Assembly: GCA_033064195.1 (NCBI GenBank)
Contig: JARBJD010000198.1
Span: forward strand, 62,001 to 126,000
From: Blattamonas nauphoetae
Lineage: Eukaryota; Preaxostyla; Oxymonadida
Reading direction: 5' to 3'
Length of the DNA stretch: 64,000 nt
The translations under genes and the position numbers were made by a program. The notes under the pieces are model-generated. The model was given only the letters and a program-made list of their open reading frames with translations, had not been told where the DNA came from and did no database searches. Every line of letters starts with the position of its first letter. Within the stretch, counting starts at the first letter, position 1. Below are positions 49,377 to 58,730 of this stretch, one piece after another.

Positions 49377-51100
49377 CCCCCTGGATGTGTGGTCTTTCTT
49401 TGATGATCTCTGATTTTTTATATCTTCGCAACATTCTGTTTTATTACTCAGATTCCAAACCGAAGAAAATCAGTTCAGGAGCGTTTGGACAAGTTCTGAA
49501 AGTGACACACGAGCGGAGTGGAGTTAAATATGCGGTGAAGGTGCTGCCGATGCTGAAAGAAGGGGACAAGGAACGAGTGAGTCGTGAAGTTGAGATGTTG
49601 ACTCGTTTTGCTCATGCTCGGATTGTTCATCTTCATGAATCGATTGACATGGGAGGACACCACGCGATTGTGATGGAGCTCGGGACACGAAGTCTGAAAG
49701 ATCTGATCTCGGAATATGAGTCACGAGGTGAATTGATTCCTCTTCCTGTTTGTCTCTTTTTGTTTCCTCATTCTTTGATATTTGGATGAATTTTGCCTTT
49801 TCTTGTTTCTTTGTTGTGGATGATTCTGACAGACATCTGCGAGGGACTTTTGTGGATGCACACTCACCCTTCGGGATCGACAGCTCATGGGGATCTGAAG
49901 CCGGAGAATGTTCTTCTTCGGGAGAACAATCGGGCATTTCTGTGTTTGTAAGATTTAATTCCTTTCATATGTCATTTTTCTTGCATCAGGTGATCTTGGT
50001 GGATCGGCAGCGTTTGAGCAACACATGACTCAGACGACGGGGGAATTTGGGACATTCGAGTACAACTCGCCGGAGCGAGTGATGGACAGCAAGGGAACAG
50101 GGACGGCAGCGAGTGATGTTTGGTCGCTTGGAGTTGTGGCGTATCGGATGGTGACCGGACGAGGGCTGTTCGAAGGACTGACACTGCCTCAACTGTTTCG
50201 CTCGCTTAGTCATTTCAGTGAATCGAACATCCCACCATCGATTCCCGCATCGGTGCGAGCAGTTCTTTTGAAGATGTTGGTACCTGTCTGTTCTCCTCTT
50301 TCTTCTCACTCACTTTTTGATTTGTTCATGGATTGAACTGATTGTTCAGAATTTGGGGCTTCGAGTCACAACGTCGGCCCTTTTGGAAGGAGGTCTTTTG
50401 GAGGGAATGCTTGGTTCGTCGACGGATCTGTCTCGAATGAAGTCGATTCAGCTAGCGACACTCGTGAACGAGATCAAGGAATCGTTGAATGATGCTGAAG
50501 TTGAAGAGCGGACGATGGAACTGTCGATAGAAAAGGAGAAGCTGCTGTTGGAGACTCAAGGGCTGGAACGCCGATTTCGAATGCTTCAGAAGTCACTGGA
50601 ACGAACTCGTTCTCGAATTGTTGAATTGGAGAAGGAAGAGGATCACGAGCGTTGTCAGCAACTCCTCGCCACTCCCCCTTCGCCAATCTCAATCTCCTCT
50701 GAGGACAATGTTCTCTCAACGAAACATGAAATGCCTGCTTTCACGTTTTTCAAGGTTCCGTGGAACAACTTCGACGAACAATTGTGTTTTGAGATTTCAG
50801 GCAACACAATCACTCGAACAGATGTTGACAACTTTCACAGCAGTACCACTATGCTTTTTGAAGAACCAGTCTCGAAAGGGGTGGTGTCTGTTGCCTTCAC
50901 TGTTCTCACCATCCCACCAGCCAACTGTATGTCACTCTTTTTTGGATGTGTTCAGATTCAAGGGAAGGGCTGATGTTCTTAACCAAACCTTCAGCTCCCA
51001 CTCCTTGAGAGTTGAAGAGGACAAGATTTACTGACAAAGAAGAGAATGAAAACAGAAACGATGATGAATTGAGAAATGACATATCGATAGAATGAATCAG

Positions 51101-52230
51101 TCAATCGCGGGCAGAGTGACGATTCCTTTTTGACCTTGATTCCACTACAAGTGGCTGCCACCAGGTGTTGGCGTGGTCTGTTCCTGTGTACTCTACGAGA
51201 ATCTCCTTTGTGTAGTATTCGTCCGCGATCTTTGATGTTGAAGCCCAACCCACATGTGTGTTTAGAACTCTCCGAGAAACGAACTGGCGCAAGCGCAAGT
51301 AGCTCACAGCTGCGTGTTTGACTGTATAAGCGCCAAAGTAACTCGGAACTCCGATCTGTGCAAAAATGGACTTTTTGGCTTCGTTGAAGTGCGATATTCT
51401 CAGTCGTCTTCCCGTCTTCCAGTTGATCCAGACATGATCCTTGCTGAAAAAAGGGAGAGAGGTGAGGTCCTTCCTTGTTTCCTGATAATTCTTGTTGTGA
51501 CACTGAAGCGCAACGTATGGCGATAATTCGGGGATTCCCTCATCTCGCAGAAGTTTAGGTTCAATCAAACCTTGATTCTGCTTTGGACGAATGTTGATCG
51601 TCGCAAATTGTTTCGCCGTCTTCGACAGAGGAGAAGACCATTCGATATCAGACCACTTCAGATTGATTAGTTCTTCCTGTCGACAACAAAGATAGGCAAA
51701 TGTGAGGATGAATGTTCTTGTTTGATGGAGTTCCTGATCACTTTTCGCATCTTCATTGGAGTTGATTGCCCAATCCAAAATGGCATTGATGTTCCACATT
51801 TGTTTATACTTCGCTCCCTTCTTCTTCGGATTTCGTTTTGCCATCAATCGTTGAATTGATCGTAGTGGAGTGTTCTCAAAGCTGAGACTCTTGTGAAAAA
51901 GCTGGAGTGTCGATTTCACATGAGCAAGGATGACTGGTGGACGAGACGGTGCCTGCCTGAACTGCTTTTCGAGGTGTAGAGCGAATTCTCCCAACAGAAC
52001 ATGAATATTTGTGGACTTGGCGACTAAATAATCATTTGAGAGATTCTTCTCAACACAATATTCCTTGAAGATCTTCCAAGATCGAGCTGACGCAGCGGGC
52101 CGTTTGAATTGCTCTTCCTGCAAAACGATTAGATCCTCACTCCATCCAGCTGATCTTCCTAATTCCCTGATGAACGAGTCGGTTGATTTGCATCTGCGTT
52201 GAATAGCGATGCCATCATCAACCCTGGTGG
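51101..52230 (-). CDS. DIRS tyrosine recombinase domain
   Basis: The C-terminal part of a long minus frame. It has the fold-defining signs of a tyrosine recombinase: an Arg-containing helix (CRQEELINLKW), a later KHAAVSYLR block and an HVGWAS...ADEYY end carrying the tyrosine. It would cut and rejoin the circular DNA intermediate of the element. The frame stays open further upstream across the reverse transcriptase region, but that part is a frame shadow. The true start is probably near 52230-52160. Confidence 0.8.
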
Positions 52231-54342
52231 GAGTTTGTACTCTCGGTTCGGTGTGTCCAGAGCTGCTAGTGACGAGTACAAGCCGATGACAAGGTGAGTC
52301 GTGCTGAGAGAGTGGAGGAGGGGAGACCATATCTGTCCTGGCCATTGAGGTGTTATGATCACTGCATTCTGCGGCCTCTCGATCTGAAGCTTCTTTAGAA
52401 CACGTACTATCAGAGCCACTGGAGGGTGAAGGAGAGGATGTGTCATCCCGCTCCAACTGGTGGACAGAGCGTCTCTTCCAGCTGCACCTGCGTCCTCGAA
52501 TCGACTCCAATATATTGCACATTGTTTGTTTTTGCTGCTGGCGAATAAATCCACAAGTGGAACGAAGTTCCATTCCTGTCTTAACTTCTGAAGGACTTCT
52601 GGGAGGAGGTGAAATTCTCCCTGTGGAGGTAGCCGTGACAGGGCGTCGGGAATCGAGTTCGTCTTTCCTGCTATGTGTTGAACTGAATAAAGACCAATCT
52701 GCATTGAAGCCGCCGTCTTGAGTACCTTCCTTGTTATCATCTTGAGTGTCTGGCCAGCTCGCTTCCTGCCGAGGTTGTATACTGTGGATGAGTTGTCCGA
52801 TTGAATTGATATTGTGTGGATTTGAAATTGTTGAAAAACTGGTTGAAGTCGGCGGAGACTGTGGTTGACAGAGGCGGTTTCTTTCCAATTGCTTGTTTGC
52901 AGCCTCTCCATCGCGTTCCACGTCCCATGCACATAAGTCTCCTTCCCTTTGACATTCAGGACTGCTCCCCAACCGGTCGGGCTTGCATCCGTTGATAGAG
53001 TCGCTTGACTTGTTTGGGGGGCAAAACAGAGAGGTTCGTTCTTCATGACTCTGTGTTTCCAGAAGTGGATCTCTCCCAACAGAACCGGGGTTAAGAGAGA
53101 TGAACCATTCCAGCCACTCCTGTGAACTGGTCGACCCAAAGCTAACTGCATCTCTTTGAGGAATAAGCTCGCTTCTGGGACGGATGTCCGCAAGAAGCTG
53201 AGAGTTCCAATCAAACTTGACAGCTGTTTCGTCGGCACCGTTCTTCTTTCGAGGCATCGAGTTGTCATCAACCTGAGGAGTGCGAGGATCTTTGTCTTCC
53301 TTCTCTCGGTAACTCTGACTGTTTGTTTCATCGAATTGATAGTCCATCCCAGGAACTCGACTTCCTGAGACGGAATCGTCAGGCTCTTGTCTCGTGCAAT
53401 CACAAATCCGAGTTCCTCCAACTTCATTCCCGCTTCCCTTGTTTTGAGAAGAGACTCCTGATGTGACTTCGCAATTAGGAGTAAATCGTCCAGGTAGTAG
53501 ACGATCCCAATGTTCAGCTGTTCTCGGAGCGCTCTGACAGCCACTTTCATGATGTTCGAAAATGTTCGAGGGGCGGTGGACAACCCAAAAGGGAGCGCAT
53601 TGAACTGGAACATCTCCCCGTTGAATCGAAAACAAAGGTATGGACGCAGTGGCTGGGAGACCTGGACGTGGAGATAGGCAGACTGAATGTCCAAAGTGGT
53701 CAGCCAATCCCCTTCCGAGATGAGGCTGAACGATGTTTGTAAGTTTTCCATTTTGAAGTGTTCTGAGATGATCTGTTCGTTGAGTCGGGTTGCATTCAAT
53801 ACTTTTCGGAACTTTCCACCTTTCTTTTGCACAAGGAATGTGGGCAAGACCAACTTGGCTTGGTCCGTTCTGATTCGGCTCACTGCACCAATCCTGAGCT
53901 CCTCCTCCAGGAGTGTTTGGTACTCCTGGATCATCGCTTGAGTTCCGGTGAAGGGAAGGGCTGGTGGTAGTGACTGTAGTATCTTCGGTGACTCCGGGCT
54001 CCTCCATGACCACACTGCTCCTGTGGTGATGATTGATTTTCCTCCGATCTTCTCCCATGCATCTAGACGCATTAGAAGGCGTCCCGTAATGGTTTCTGTC
54101 TGGTCTACCTTCGTCGATTGGAATCCGAACCGGGATATTTGGCGGGGGGCCGGTTCCGCCCCCCCTTGGGGGAGAAATGCATCTGAGACTTCAATTGAGC
54201 GACAATGGTCGGAACTATTCTTTCTAGTGTAACTTCTAAGTCTGAACGTGTTGACGACGTTGATTGTTGAGAGCTTGAGAGGAGGCTTGAGTCCACTGAG
54301 GCTGGCAGAGAGATATCCATCTTCTCCGCCATCTCCTAACAA
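52159..54342 (-). CDS. DIRS reverse transcriptase with RNase H
   Basis: About 727 codons. The catalytic YLDD box sits near the middle, preceded by the LPFGLSTAP motif and followed by a FLGW block, the usual order for a reverse transcriptase palm and thumb. RNase H follows, with LSTDASPTGWG, the SDN triad block and a final DALSR. It copies the element RNA into DNA. It overlaps the gag-like frame by a few bases. Confidence 0.85.
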   Translation of the reverse strand: MLGDGGEDGYLSASLSGLKPPLKLSTINVVNTFRLRSYTRKNSSDHCRSIEVSDAFLPQGGAEPAPRQISRFGFQSTKVDQTETITGRLLMRLDAWEKIGGKSIITTGAVWSWRSPESPKILQSLPPALPFTGTQAMIQEYQTLLEEELRIGAVSRIRTDQAKLVLPTFLVQKKGGKFRKVLNATRLNEQIISEHFKMENLQTSFSLISEGDWLTTLDIQSAYLHVQVSQPLRPYLCFRFNGEMFQFNALPFGLSTAPRTFSNIMKVAVRALREQLNIGIVYYLDDLLLIAKSHQESLLKTREAGMKLEELGFVIARDKSLTIPSQEVEFLGWTINSMKQTVRVTERRKTKILALLRLMTTRCLERRTVPTKQLSSLIGTLSFLRTSVPEASLFLKEMQLALGRPVHRSGWNGSSLLTPVLLGEIHFWKHRVMKNEPLCFAPQTSQATLSTDASPTGWGAVLNVKGKETYVHGTWNAMERLQTSNWKETASVNHSLRRLQPVFQQFQIHTISIQSDNSSTVYNLGRKRAGQTLKMITRKVLKTAASMQIGLYSVQHIAGKTNSIPDALSRLPPQGEFHLLPEVLQKLRQEWNFVPLVDLFASSKNKQCAIYWSRFEDAGAAGRDALSTSWSGMTHPLLHPPVALIVRVLKKLQIERPQNAVIITPQWPGQIWSPLLHSLSTTHLVIGLYSSLAALDTPNREYKLPPGLMMASLFNADANQPTRSSGN

Positions 54343-55316
54343 TTTTTGGTTGACAGGAAGCGCGTGTGATGCGCCCGAGTCGCAGCGTCTGCTGCACTCA
54401 CCATTGCATCAATGATTGTTGGGAGGAAGGCGAAGGTCGGATCCAACTGGTAGATCTCATGATAAACCTGTCCGAGTAGCGCAACAGTAACCAAGCTTGA
54501 TTGTGCTGACATCCGAAGGAGTTGATCCTGCATGTGTTGGAGCTGATCATGAGTCTCGGGGGTGTCTGCAAACTTCATTTGAATCCCCAAAACCGTCTGG
54601 AATCTTCTGGTCTCTATCAAGAGTTCATCTCGCTGAAGCGGAGTGAGGACTGTCTTTGTCCAATCTCCCTTGAACTTTGGGAGCTTTCTCTTGAGAATCC
54701 GCTTGAAAAATCTCGGAAGATCAACTTGATCCTCTCCCGAAGACGAGGTGTCGATACTGCCGCTGGATGATGAAAATGAGGAGTCGCTATCGCAACTTCT
54801 AGTTTTTCTTCTTCTTTTACGTGATTTCCGATGTTTTTTCTTCATTTCCCGGCTATCGTGTGCTCGTCGAGAATGTCGATCGTTGCTATGGAATCGGTGG
54901 GAGTTGTGCTTGTTCCTGTCCTTCTTGCAACTCCTCTTCCTATTCTTTCGCTGGTATTTTGTCGGCCTTCTGTCGTCACTGGTTGGGTCCGATGAACTTG
55001 AAGAATCTCCATCTGAAGAAGAAGTGACTGTTGAATGTTGTCTTTTAACTTTGGTGATAGGAAGTTCAGTTTGAGTCGAAGCTTGTGACCCAATTGATTG
55101 CATGGACTGTGTTGCTGATGATGTAACTCGATTAGTAGGTGAGGAGCTGTCGACTGAAAAACGATTCACAGCGTCTTCGTGTTCGAGACGAAGGCCTTCG
55201 GAAATCATTGTAATGACCTCACGCGGTATTGGAGGATACGTGGGGGGTTCCGGAGGGACTAAAAGATCGGAGCTTGTCAAATCCATTTGTTCAAATTGAC
55301 CTATGGGCCACTTCAC
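54336..55316 (-). CDS. DIRS gag-like protein
   Basis: About 326 codons at the 5' end of the element. The middle is very basic (Lys/Arg/His/Ser-rich, about residues 115-180) and the C-terminal third is helical, consistent with a nucleic-acid-binding structural protein. No zinc knuckle is visible. The assignment rests on position upstream of the reverse transcriptase. Confidence 0.6.
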   Translation of the reverse strand: MKWPIGQFEQMDLTSSDLLVPPEPPTYPPIPREVITMISEGLRLEHEDAVNRFSVDSSSPTNRVTSSATQSMQSIGSQASTQTELPITKVKRQHSTVTSSSDGDSSSSSDPTSDDRRPTKYQRKNRKRSCKKDRNKHNSHRFHSNDRHSRRAHDSREMKKKHRKSRKRRRKTRSCDSDSSFSSSSGSIDTSSSGEDQVDLPRFFKRILKRKLPKFKGDWTKTVLTPLQRDELLIETRRFQTVLGIQMKFADTPETHDQLQHMQDQLLRMSAQSSLVTVALLGQVYHEIYQLDPTFAFLPTIIDAMVSAADAATRAHHTRFLSTKNC

Positions 55317-57832
55317 TGACCACTATCTCAAGGAGTGGGAGCTGAAGGTTTGGGAGGAACGACTGGTAAGGTAGTTCCTCGGACTCATTGAAGCTCTGTC
55401 GCGGATCAATGCATTCAGGAGTCAACTTGGCGATGTTATTCCAAGTGTGTCCTTCTTCGACTCACAATGCTTCTCTTCTCATCAGGCTCCATCGCGCTTG
55501 CTCCGGTGAAGGGAAAACTCCACACTGCACTTCCATCAACCAAACAACACCCGACCAACATTACACTCTCCGCTAGGATGCGTGAAGGCGACCGCGTGGT
55601 GTTGGAGGTGGACATGGACGCGAGACCCCGCACAGCTGTGTTCATCATCAACGGAAATGTGCCTCTCACGTTTGTGTCTGGTCTCCCTCCCTCGATCCGA
55701 TTTGGAGTGTGCCGTTCGTCGTCCTCATTCTTGTTCTTTTCAGTTGTCGATGAAGAACGAGGGAGTTTCAGTTCGATTTGATGGAATGAGTGGTCTGAAG
55801 CGTGCGACACCGCTGCGACGAGTGAATGAGATCAAATGGAATCCCGAAGACCTTCGAGATAGTGATGACATGTACATGAATGGAATGCAATCGAGTGTTC
55901 TGACAGTTCAGACACAGATGCCCTCGCTCGTCTTCACCGATCCTTCCCACTTCGTTGTGGAGGACAACCGAATCACTTCAACTGGTCTGCCCACAAAAGA
56001 GGAATGCAGACACATCAAGACCACGTGGAGCTCTTTAATCCTCGCTGAGCCCTTTTCGGAAGGAATTGTGGCCATATCGTTCACTTCTTTCATGAAGAGG
56101 ATGAGAAATGACCCTTTTAACTTCGTTCTGATCGATAGGGCGGAACCAATTCCAGAAGACGGACAAGCACTCGGAAAAGTCAAAAGTGTGTCTCGCTTCA
56201 CTCACTCTTTTGTTTTCTGATACATTCTCTTCACTCACTCTTCTCACATTCACATCATCTGTTCTTCTCGCAAATATCAGACTCGATTGCTCTCTCCTCA
56301 AAGGGTCGACTAACATTCTTGACTTCCAAGGCCGAAAAAGGGATCGACATCTCTCCACCTTTTCAAAACGGTGACTCTCTCGTCGTGGAAATCAACATGG
56401 ACTCGACTCCTCGCACTGCTCAGTTCTTCGTCAACGGCAAGTCTGTCAATGTTGTCGCTGTTGGTCTTCCCGAATCAGTACGATTTGGAGTGTGCTGTGC
56501 TCACCTTCCTCTTTTTCGTCTCTTCACTTTTCCTCATTCTCTCTGACGTCCACACTCAATTTTCTCTCATCTCCCTCTCCGTCTCAGTTATCTGTAAATG
56601 AACCAGGAATGCTCTTTCAGTTTAACAGAATCACCCATCTGAACAGAGGAAATCCCATCACAGATCAGATGAATGTGGTTGAATGGCCAACTGCCGAACC
56701 ACTCCAAGCGACTGAATCGGAAGAGGAGTCGGATCGAAAAGATGTTGACACGAAGCTACAACAGCTACAGGTTATGAAGCTGCCCGAACTGCTCCTTACA
56801 CACAAATCACACTTCATCATCCGAAACACCGTCCTCACTCGAACAGAGAAAGGCGAAGATAAGAAAGGAAGAGGCAGACCGAGCACTGTTCTGTTCTCCG
56901 AGCCAATCACGAAAGGCGTTGTTTCTGTGACTTTCGCTGTGCTGACTATTGCTGAGTCTGGTGGTTTGTCTCCTCTCTCTCGTCATTGTCTGCAGCCGAG
57001 AAAGGATTCATCACTTTCGGTCTTCTCGATTCTTCTCTTGCTGTTCCTGAGCTCGGACAAGTTTTGGGAAAGGACGTAAAATGTCTGCTGTTCTGTTCGA
57101 TGATCTCCATCACTTCTCACTCTTCTCAGATTCGGTTGCTCTTTCATCGTCAGAGGGGCAGCTCCAAATAAACACTCAATCATCACTCGAACAAGATTGT
57201 TGTTCTTCAATCTCGAAGACGGATCGTGTTGTGATGGAAGTGAACATGGACTCGACTCCTCGCACTGTCCAATTCTTCGTGAACGGAAAGGCTGGGAAAT
57301 GTTACGTGAGTGGGATTCCAGAATCGGTGAGAATTGGTGTTTGTCGTTCTTCCTTTCGCTTCTGACTTGTTCAGTTCTCTGCTGATGTGATGGGAACCTC
57401 ACTCGAAATCGCGAGCATCGTCCACTCCACCCAAGCGACTCCTCTGGCAGACAAGATATTGGAGATCAAATGGACCGACACCCAAGAATCACTGTATGAA
57501 CGATCGAAAAACAAATCCCAACCGATTCGGAGAGAAGCAGAAGGATCGATGCCCGCTCTCCTCTCTCGAAATCCGGAACACTTCAAGATTGAGGGAAATG
57601 TGATCACTCGCACTGCGTTCGGCTGCAATGGACTCACTTCACCATTCAGCACAGTGATGTTGGATGGAGTAGTTGAGAAGATGATCAAGTCTGTGACTGT
57701 CACCATCCTCGCCCTTCCTGAAACTGAACGTGTGCTGCTCATTCTGTGATTCTGTTCAGATTCGTGTGGAGTTGTGATGATTGGCTCTCAATGGAACAGC
57801 AAACCCATTCCCCAATACAAGGAAGGACGAGC

Positions 57833-58570
57833 AGCAGCTCCCGACGAGCACAACATCTCACACTTCACAGCAACAACATCGACTCTCACTCCACCACACT
57901 CCACAGCCACGAAATGCGGAGGAGATGATGAGGAACTCGCGAACTTGCAGTTTGAGAACGAGACCTGTCTGCGATCGGTCGACGTGGGGGCACCAGACAG
58001 CGAGAGGGTGAGGAGGGGCTGGGTGGGTTGGGAGGAGAGGCACGCGGAGAGCTCAAATTTGGAGAAAACAATGTTTTGGGATGGCCAGCCACGCAGTTCG
58101 ACCAATCCACCCTTCGTCACTCGCACTGACCTCCACTCGCTTTCTGTGATTGAGAGGAAGGTAGTGTCGGAGAGAGAGACGAGAGTGGACAAGATGGTTA
58201 GCAGATTCCCAGTTCAACTGGAACCAGACATTTTGAGGACCTGTTGTGTGGAGCATTCTGTGAATGTCGAGTGGGAGGTGGAGAGGGTTGGGGACCTTCC
58301 ACTCGCACCGCCAAAGCAGATCGCTCCTCCGGAGTTTTATTCCCCTGTGCTGGTGCATTTGTGGAAGGAGCAAGTCCTAATGGTGACGGAGGACGACGTG
58401 TCAGAGAGTAGGATCACACCTATACCTTCGAAAGGATCAGGATCGACAATCATCTTGTCGACTGTTCAGCGAATGAACGAAATCATTATAGGTCGAGCCA
58501 CAACTCACCAAGTCGGTTCCGTTAGAGAGATGCAATGGAAAAGTCAGTTCCTTGATTGATGGAGGGATAA
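57833..58570 (-). pseudogene. Beta-helix gene relic H
   Basis: 57843-58238 is about 98% identical to relic G 46069-46465. At 58238 it jumps to sequence equivalent to G at about 46815, so roughly 350 bp of beta-helix rungs are deleted. The frame is broken in places. The right end lies about 160 bp from the K6 start, again in the divergent partner position. Its left end is fused directly to truncated K5. Confidence 0.65.
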
Positions 58571-58693
58571 GAGACGTAGGTGTGAGAGATCAAGACTAGT
58601 CTGATATTGACACGACTATTACCAACTCAGAAGATGAGATGAGCTGTGATCACCATTCATTGAGTTCAAATAATGGGCCCTGAGAAATCGACA

Positions 58694-58708
58694 TTCCAAC
58701 TTAAGGGC
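58694..58708 (+). promoter_or_regulatory. Conserved AAATTAAGGGC-like element upstream of K6
   Basis: ttccaacttaagggc, about 23-37 bp before the K6 ATG, the same spacing as in the other kinase genes. Confidence 0.5.
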
Positions 58709-58730
58709 ATTGATCAAGTGACACTTAAAA

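Larger units (their letters stand above)
50979..55380 (-). mobile_element. DIRS-type tyrosine-recombinase retroelement
   Basis: A 4.4-kb element inserted in SPRY1 of K5. It has inverted terminal repeats of about 27 bp (50984-51010 matching 55325-55351) with a longer extension on the right. Parts in element order on minus: gag-like frame 55316-54336; reverse transcriptase with RNase H 54342-52159; tyrosine recombinase ending at 51101. This set, with inverted ends and no integrase or long direct repeats, defines the DIRS group. There is no clear target duplication, as expected for recombinase-mediated insertion; gttc occurs at both borders. It looks whole, with no obvious breaks in the three frames, so insertion should be recent. 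Confidence 0.85.
47305..57832 (+). pseudogene. Kinase/SPRY gene K5, split by two mobile elements and 3'-truncated
   Basis: Exon 1 (ATG 47305) is interrupted at its splice donor by the hAT-like element at 47340-49376. Kinase exons continue at about 49452-50288 with intact GAFGQV, AVKVL and HGDLKPEN. The start of exon 3, with its usual acceptor (WTVMILV region), is missing, leaving ...ctgacag before ACATCTGCG. Coiled coil and SPRY1 run from 50352 to 50978, where the DIRS element is inserted. SPRY1 resumes at 55381, and SPRY2, SPRY3 and the first half of SPRY4 follow to about 57749 with the usual intron pattern. At about 57832 the gene switches abruptly into beta-helix relic H, so the second half of SPRY4 and the variable C-terminal exon are absent. 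Non-functional as a full-length gene. Confidence 0.8.

Noticed and set aside
52230-54058. Upstream two thirds of the ~985-codon minus frame that ends in the tyrosine recombinase
   Set aside because: It overlaps the clear reverse transcriptase/RNase H frame and has no domain of its own; only the last third is recombinase.
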